Positions 57,491 to 64,000 of a stretch of 64,000 bases of DNA are shown one piece after another. A program made the translations under genes and the position numbers. A model generated the notes under the pieces. The model was not told the DNA's origin. It saw only the letters and a list, made by a program, of their open reading frames with translations, and did no database searches. Origin of the DNA: Bactrocera neohumeralis (lineage: Eukaryota; Arthropoda; Insecta; Diptera; Tephritidae); NCBI RefSeq assembly GCF_024586455.1, contig NC_065923.1:66499076-66563075 (forward strand), read 5' to 3'. Positions within the stretch are counted from its first letter, which is position 1. Each line of letters begins with the position of its first letter.

Positions 57491-59155
57491 CTTAAAGCAT
57501 TATCTTTCCAAATATGCTACGCCTAATTAAATTTTTCTCCAACTTAACATTCAAACTCAAGTTCAATTAATTGCATTTAAGTTTTTTTTTCACAGCGCAC
57601 AATAGCCGACAAAACTTTGCAGACGATTAAGGGAATTCCGAAATAACTAGAATTCTTTTCAATGCATTGGCCTTTGTTTTACCCGTTCGAGCCACCAAAC
57701 AATGTTGAAAACTTTGCTCTCCTTTCTGCTTTCTATAGAATTTAAATAAAGAACGGAAATCTCAAACACACCCACACAAATTATGGCAAAAGTTTGTGCC
57801 GCCAACAGCTGTCAACTAAACACAATTGACTTTACAAAGAATTTCCACCACAATGCATGAATGAAAAATTGACCGCAAAAATTTAAATCGTATTGACTGC
57901 AAAAAGGAAATGAGTACAACAACAAAAACAATAACATAAATGCATTTAACTGCTTTAAACATTACAATAAAAGTGCCATCATATTTTTTCAGAGCAAATA
58001 TCAAGGCTAACGCACTTCCGCCATGGCATGTCATGGCGTATGATGAACTTTTATGGCTTTTGACCGCAAAAGCCCAGGCAATATTATGGGCATAAAAATT
58101 GATCCCTTTGCGATGTGCCAAGTAATGTATTGAACCATTTAAGTGGGTTTATACTAAAATTTATTGTGTGTATATATAGCGATTTTGAAGACTTTATATA
58201 CTCGGCACACAAATTTATGACACACGTTTATTGACTTTGCTTTTATTTTGAGGGCATCGAGGTCTTTTTTGTATGCCCAAAATGTCATTCGTCAAAAGTA
58301 AATTACTGGGTAAATATAGCAATATTAAAGGGTGCAAATACACGTATAGACATAAAATATTCTCTTTTTAAATATGTGAGCATCGTGTAACGTTAAAAAT
58401 ATATATTCAACTGAGCAATCACTAAGAAAGTTCACCAAAGCATCTGATTCCACTTGTGCTAGAAATGATTACCATCATTATGCCCATATACATATATGTA
58501 CATTTATATATCTTCATTATCATCATCAGTCGGTAATACTTCACTTGAGGTGACAGGCTCGACTCGAGATAAAGTGGAACTGGGATACAAAAGAGAAAGA
58601 TTAAAATGGGATAAAGCAAAAATTATCACGTGATATTAGATTAGGTGAGATGTAGGCTAAACAAAGCTGCAAAAAAATAACAAACAGTCATGAGTTTAAT
58701 TTGCATCAGCAGTTAAGCAAATACAAGCCAGACCAATTATGAACGAAATAAATTATGTAACCCGGCACAAAGAGATGGAAAATGGAAAATTTAATTGAAT
58801 ATTTGCTAGAATTGACGACGATAGCGGGATATGAAAAAGTCTTATATTTTTGTTTAATTTTTATGTCATGAAATCTCTCATCGGTAAGCGGTTTCTACGC
58901 CAGTAAAGAAGAGAATAAATCCTATACAGGAGAAACAAGTAGAAAGATTAGTTTGGCTATAAATTGAATAAGGTACGAAATATATTCATAGTTCCATTTC
59001 CAAATTATATTTTTTAAACCAAATCTTCACCAAACCGAGTTCTGAAACGTTTTACGCACACCTACAGTAATAAAGACCTATTGACATTTCTACGAGTACA
59101 TTATGCTTAATATTTCTCTGAGAGTTAATAACTAGTCATACTAAATTTTTTCTTG
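57491..59155. other. Noncoding stretch
   Basis: No supported gene; AT-rich with short chance ORFs. Contains the LINE 3'-end scrap at 58880-58913. Confidence 0.55.
58880..58913 (+). mobile_element. 3'-end scrap of the endonuclease/RT LINE
   Basis: ATCGGTAAGCGGTTTCTACG CCAGTAAAGAAGAGA corresponds, with changes, to the 3' terminus of the 8.34-8.75 kb LINE. Too short for protein evidence. Confidence 0.55.
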
Positions 59156-59905
59156 TCACATACACAGTTGTTGACCGATCTCACGTAGAACCATCGCTCT
59201 CTGGAAACGAATGAAACACAGACAAAGAAAAGTGAAAGCATAATTGGTTCCGAAATTACCAATTTTTTTTTGGGAAAACAGCATCGCGTTAACGTCTGTG
59301 AAACAATGTTTTCCGACCATACGGATGTCATGGAACATATTATTACTGGCGATGGGTCTTGGACCTATGCTTACAAATCGGAAATAGATCTATCGAACGA
59401 ATATCGTGAGGAAGATGAGCCGAAGCCGAAAAAACCACGTCAAAGCAGGTCAAAAATCAAGGTTTGTTGACAGTTTTCTTCGATTATCGAGCTGTGGCGC
59501 ACACCGAATCCCTTCCGACTGGCCAAACAACAAGGAATGCTATTTGCGTGTTTGCATGATGCTATTTGTAAAAAGAGGTCGGAATTATGGGCCGGCAACT
59601 CTTGGTTTTTCCACCACGATATTGCACCGTCGCTTACTCCATTGACTCTTCGTGAGCTTTTTGCCAACTTTTCAACCAATATCGTGCCACAACCACCGTA
59701 TTCACCTGATTTAGTTCCATGTGACCTCTGGCTATTCAGCAAACCGCTCCGAGGCAACCGTTTTGAGACAATTGAAGACATTAAACGTAAATCGCTAAGC
59801 GCATTGAAAGCTATTCTGGAAATTGACCTTAACAATTGTTTCGAGGATTGGAAGAAGTTTTTGATGTTAAAAATAATCGGAATAACTTTTTCAGTCTTTT
59901 AGATT
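59156..59905 (+). mobile_element. Mariner transposase relic (irritans-like) retaining the catalytic triad
   Basis: Plus strand: RVNVCETMFSDHTDVMEHII TGDGSWTYAYKSE (first Asp codon 59351-59353), EPKPKKPRQSRSKIK, then a frameshifted LLTVFFDYRAVAHTESLPTG Q-like part at about 59465-59525, then LHDAICKKRSELWAGNSWFF HHDIAPSLTPL (second Asp 59618-59620), IVPQPPYSPDLVPCDLWLF (third Asp 59723-59725), RGNRFETIEDIKRKSLSALK AILEIDLNNCFEDWKK. The second and third Asp are 34 residues apart, as required for mariner DD34D. At least two frameshifts near 59460-59545 break the gene, and no N-terminal HTH is evident. Same family as 19.74-20.60 kb, better preserved. Confidence 0.9.
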
Positions 59906-61199
59906 TATCTTATGAGTGACGACTACAACCAATTTGTTAGAATATATTTCAACGAGTGCTTTTTTTAATAATTTTTTTCTCAAATTAATCACATCTACAT
60001 CAACTTACAAACTTTGTTCAAAAGTTATTGGGTATTACAAGTTATTACAGTTACCGAGTGTACTAATTTATTTTATATTAAATTCTACAAGATCTTTTGC
60101 AGTCTGTGAACAAGTTTCCAAATTTATGCCAGTTCATCACACATGTTTTTCATTAAATTAAACAAAATTTGAACAAACAAAACTTATATATTGTATGATT
60201 TAAGAACAGCTGGATAAAGCAAAGAATGCAGCTGGTAAGCAAGAATTTCCCCTCAAAATTGGTAAAATTAACAAAACCGCATTGTGGATACAAAACAACA
60301 AAAAAATTCAAGCAGCACTACAACTGAAGAGAACTTAAAATTAGAAAATCCGAAAAACGTGAAGGAAAATTTGCTGAGTCACACGTCAAAAACTTTGAGC
60401 AACACTGCAAGAGATGACTACGACTGCATGACATGGCACCGGGCAAATGACTAGCACACTTTCACTAGAACCAAACGCATGTGGTGTTGATTAGACAATG
60501 GACAGAGCAAAGAAACAAAAAAGGAAATAAAAGCATTGCAGAAAATGAACAGCAAACGTTCTTGGGAAAAGTGCACAATTTTGTGGCAACGAAAAAGTGA
60601 GAAGATTAAGAAACAAAAGCTGACAGGTGGCAGGTGACAGAGTAAAGAGGAAAACTCCATACTTGAACAAAAACTATTAAGCTACAAGAATCACAAAAAA
60701 AAAAAAAACCAAGGGAGTCATGGTATAATCGAGTAACTGCAAGAATTGCTTAGAAAAATTTAAAAAAGTGTACTTCGTTAATGCCACAGATAGAAAAATG
60801 TGTGCTGATAAGTGTGTGCATGAGTGATTTTTTATTGCTTTCTCTTCTTTGTTTATTAAATTTCAATGCGGATTTAACATACTGCGAAGAGAGTTTGACA
60901 TTTTTCTAAGAAGCAAAAACATCATCGCAGTAAAAGCCGATTTTTTGCGACTTTTAATGCTTTGTTATTTGTGAATTTTCTTCATGTCAAATAGGTGAAA
61001 AAGACTGCCCCATATTCTGTGTTGTGATGCGAACGCACAACACACAGAATGAGACAGCACGGACTGCTATACACAGGGTCTCTCCTTGAATTTATTATTA
61101 GTAATAATCTACTTAAGTACTGAGAATGTGAGCTGTGAACATACATTCGTTACTAGAAATAGAATTGAAGTGCTGGACATCACCTTGAGTAACGACATC
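59906..61199. other. Noncoding stretch with a short inverted repeat
   Basis: No supported gene. A poly(A) run lies at about 60692-60708. ATTCTGTGTTGTG (61014-61026) and CACAACACACAGAAT (61036-61050) form a hairpin with a 9-base loop. Confidence 0.55.
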
Positions 61200-62960
61200 A
61201 TGGCTTACAGTGGAGAATGTTATCAGAACTTTCAATATCGGATCACAGATTGATGAGATTCACCACAAAACATATTTCAAAGAACTCCAATTGGCTCACA
61301 TATCGGGATACATTAGAAATAAATATCAGTGCAGAGAGACAGCTAAACAAAGGTGCAACGCTTCTAGGACTGGAGAGCAGACTGACAGCTACCAGGCCAT
61401 CAAAACCGCAGTTGCCCCCTAAAGACGATCACCAAGAGACGCAACTGTCCTTGGTAGTCAAGTAGACTCTCAGTACCCAAGACAAAGGTACGTAAACTCT
61501 TTAACAAGGCCAAACGTGTTAGGAATTGGAAGGAGTACAGATGCAACAAAACTACCTATAAGAAGGAGATTAGGTCTGCGAAATAACAGAATTGCTATGA
61601 AAATATCTTCTCGACACCAGAGGCAGCAAGATACAGGAATCTGACTAAGGGTAAGACTGACACTGTACTAGTCATTAAAAGATGTGACGAAACCTATACG
61701 ACCAGCACTTTTGTGTGCGCGTTTCCCGGCGGCAATTAAAGAAGATCAGTGTCTATCAGTAGTCGAACACAAGCCATCTTGGTTAAATTGAGTAGTCGCA
61801 AGACAACGGCTTACGGCGGACTCAATCAAGTGGGCTATGGCTTCGTTCGTTCAAGTCTCCGTGGGCGGATGGCATCTTTCCAACACTTTATAAACATGGA
61901 TAGCAAGTTCTACTGCTCTACCTTGTTCGATTGATAAGAGATAGCCTTGTGCTATCGTATATCACTGAACCATGGAAGACCGCGAAAGTGATCTTTATAC
62001 CCAAGGTAGGAAGGAATCACTATTCACGTACGAAATTCTTCAGACCAATTAGTCTAATTTCCTTCTTACTAAAGAGCATGAAAAAGATCTTGGACTATGA
62101 TATAAGTTCGAAGGCGCTGAAAACGGCACGCCTGCAAGGGAACCAGCATGCTTACAGAGAAGGAGATCAACCAACACGGCTCTGTACCAGTTAACCTGGG
62201 AGATACAGAGTTCACTGGAAGGAGGGGAAGTATTGTTATGCGTCTTATGAGAAAAGGAGTGTGGCGGTACCGGTGCGCAGATGGATAGAGACCGTACTGC
62301 GCACCAGAATAACTGAAACCACAGTAGGGGATATCGGAATTCATCTCGGGACTACAAGAGTTCGCAGGGTGAAGTGCTTATGTAGCCTTGTCGTGGACTA
62401 ATCGTTTTGCTTAGCAACAATGGAATCCGCTGTCAAGGATATATAGACGACATTGATATTATTGCTAGAAAAAAATTTGAGCACACTCTCTGCGATATCC
62501 TACAAAGCGGCTAAGGTCTAGCTAAGAAATGATGCAGAGGGATTGGGCTCAACATCAACCACACGAAAACGATCATCGTACCGTTTACGAGACACAGGCT
62601 CCTTCTCGGCCTCAGGAATATAGCCCTTAGGAGCAGAGATATAGAGATGACTAATATGGTCAAATATCTTGATCTCACCCTGGATTCCACTCTGCGGTGG
62701 AAGCAGACCTGCGTGATCAAAGCTACTAAAGCACTTATGGTATGTAATCGTCTAGCTGATCAGGTGGTCACGCAACCGATTTTCACATATGGAACGGTGG
62801 CTTAGGCTCGAAACTTCGGAAACTAGGACTTCAACTATCGAATTGCAGCGACTCGCCTACATCTGCGCTTCTGCATGTCAGTACTAGGTGAGTCTTTGTA
62901 ACTTAGGAAAAATCACAACTTAAGGTCGCGTTGCAATCCTCATTTATTGATTTAATCCAA
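61200..62960 (+). mobile_element. RNase-H-family LINE relic, endonuclease end to RT, RNase H deleted
   Basis: Plus strand, frame-broken: SISDHRLMRFTTKHISKNSN WLTYRDTLE (end of endonuclease, 61225-61310), RSAK*QNCYENIFSTPEAAR YRNLTKG-like linker, EPWKTAKVIFIPKVGRNHYS RTKFFRPISLISFLLKSMKK ILDY (61967-62100), LQGNQHAYREG, TALYQLTWEIQSSLEGGE, GIRCQGYIDDIDIIARKKFE HTLCDIL (62430-62500, with the YIDD catalytic box intact), GIGLNINHTKTIIVPFTRHR LL, MTNMVKYLDLTLDSTLRWK and KATKALMVCNRLA. After about 62885 it jumps to the 3' UTR seen at 15.9 kb (ACTTAGG..GCAATCCTCAT). RNase H and the C-terminus are missing. Same family as 14.74-15.94 kb. Confidence 0.85.
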
Positions 62961-64000
62961 TCTAATGTCAAATTTACTTTACACTCTTTGTCGAATCCCT
63001 TAATCCATTTTTTACATCATTTTATATACGCAAATTTACTCCTGAATTTTTGAGATAACAATCTGAAAATTTTGAGTTAAATATCAAATAGGTTTAAAAT
63101 AAGATATTCTTAGCCAAAGTTTAGAGTATCTGATATCGCAATTAGCCAATAAGACATAAACTTCCATCATATAATATTCATCCATATATCGCTTGGAATG
63201 TATCACAAGCCAAGTTTTTTCCCCTCACTCTCTCTTTCAACGGAAAAAAATAGAACTTTGACCGAAGCCATTGGCAACCATTACCAAAAAGGCTTAAGTG
63301 TTGGTCAAATTTTTTAAAAAAATTCTACATAAAAAAAGACGAGCAAACCACTAAAAGCCTTTAACTTAATGTGTCAGCTAATTTGTATAAGTAATTTTCT
63401 AACTGTATATTTCCTCTAGGGCTGCTAATTACGTGCAATTTTTGCATTACTCACTTCACAAATTTTCTAAGACGACAGCTGACGGAACTCTTTAGATACC
63501 TTAAAACTTACTAAGGATTCTGCGAACTAAAATCTAACAAAAACCAATATTTTTCGTGTTTACCACACATTTCCAAACTTTTTTTAAGTATGTGAAAGCT
63601 GTCCACTTGAAAAGCTACTTAGCCGTTCAGGCGAAAGCTGCTTTCAAATAATTGACGTTGACATTTAAAATCCTTTTTAACAAAACTTCGCCACGGTCAC
63701 TAAAAATACTTGCAAACTAGCATCTTTCACTTTGATGATGTACAAATTTCTTACTAATGGCCGCAGTAAATAAATTTGGAGACTTTTGAGGGCGGAAAAA
63801 AAACAGAAAATGCAACACAAAACAAACCGAAGAATAAGTATGCAGATAACAAATAAGAAAAAGTGCAATGTTACAGAAAAAATAAAATCGCAAATACAAC
63901 ACTTCCACGAAAATGCACAAAATTTAAAAAGCAATTTTAGAAACCAAAATTTGTGGAAATAAAAAAAAAACAAAAAAAATCGCAAGCAACAAAATTTAAA
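62961..64000. other. AT-rich noncoding end of window
   Basis: No supported gene. The minus-strand ORFs at 63677-63985 are Phe/Cys-rich artefacts of A-rich sequence. Confidence 0.6.

Noticed and set aside
1..64000. tRNA, rRNA, CRISPR array or bacterial operon
   Set aside because: None recognised; sequence and gene content are those of an insect nuclear genome.

Overview
The window is insect nuclear DNA, most likely from a higher fly and plausibly a tephritid fruit fly. The arguments are AT-rich sequence, one insect neuropeptide-receptor gene whose protein closely follows Drosophila allatostatin-C receptors, and dense decayed R1-type, RNase-H-bearing and endonuclease/RT LINEs plus mariner-type transposons typical of fly genomes. 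Species assignment is inference. There are no bacterial features, operons or CRISPR arrays, and I recognised no tRNA or rRNA.

One convincing host gene is present: an allatostatin-C / somatostatin-type GPCR (2788-4509, +), in one uninterrupted coding exon behind a likely 3' splice site (2548-2549), with a candidate poly(A) signal at 4896-4901. It has the seven-helix motifs, a long Ser/Thr-rich extracellular N-terminus and a C-terminal T-D-L PDZ-ligand-like end. The 2.5 kb to its left looks like intron or 5' flank and contains a LINE RNase H relic and a short tandem duplication.

The remaining ~59 kb is intergenic or intronic and is a graveyard of transposable elements. R1-type LINE relics lie at 5.16-5.80, 24.45-25.62, 34.68-35.59, 39.72-41.60 and 47.59-48.64 kb. 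LINEs with RNase H and a related C-terminal domain lie at 1.50-1.87, 14.10-14.36, 14.74-15.94, 37.02-37.99 and 61.20-62.96 kb. A third LINE family with a distinct endonuclease/RT lies at 8.34-8.75, 15.08-15.13, 21.85-22.02, 31.47-32.96, 43.74-44.84 and 58.88-58.91 kb; the 8.3 kb copy has a perfect 13-bp target-site duplication. Mariner relics of two subfamilies lie at 17.1-17.75, 19.74-20.60, 23.79-24.45, 27.34-27.82 and 59.16-59.91 kb. A second Tc1/mariner-superfamily group (helix-turn-helix plus WFQQDGATCHTA-type transposase) lies at 11.59-12.04, 18.77-19.33, 45.06-45.66, 50.64-51.56 and 53.88-54.96 kb. Dispersed fly repeats with (GTCCG)n or related sequence occur at 12.42, 20.86, 27.21, 27.82-28.91, 35.60, 39.42, 53.03 and 57.19 kb.

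I found no new multi-gene system. The most interesting structures are: a foldback transposon whose two ends both come from the 3' end of the same transposase gene, between TA dinucleotides (18768-19332); an 11-bp core (TACTCATACGC) repeated four times across 34 kb of otherwise silent DNA; a degenerate ~14-bp tandem array (56572-56716); paired CTCF-like GCAGATGGCGCTG sites (29161 and 29339); a decayed ORF of an unclassified arthropod multi-copy protein (53350-53690); and a possible orphan exon on the minus strand (55.1-55.2 kb). All identifications are by eye; no database search was run.
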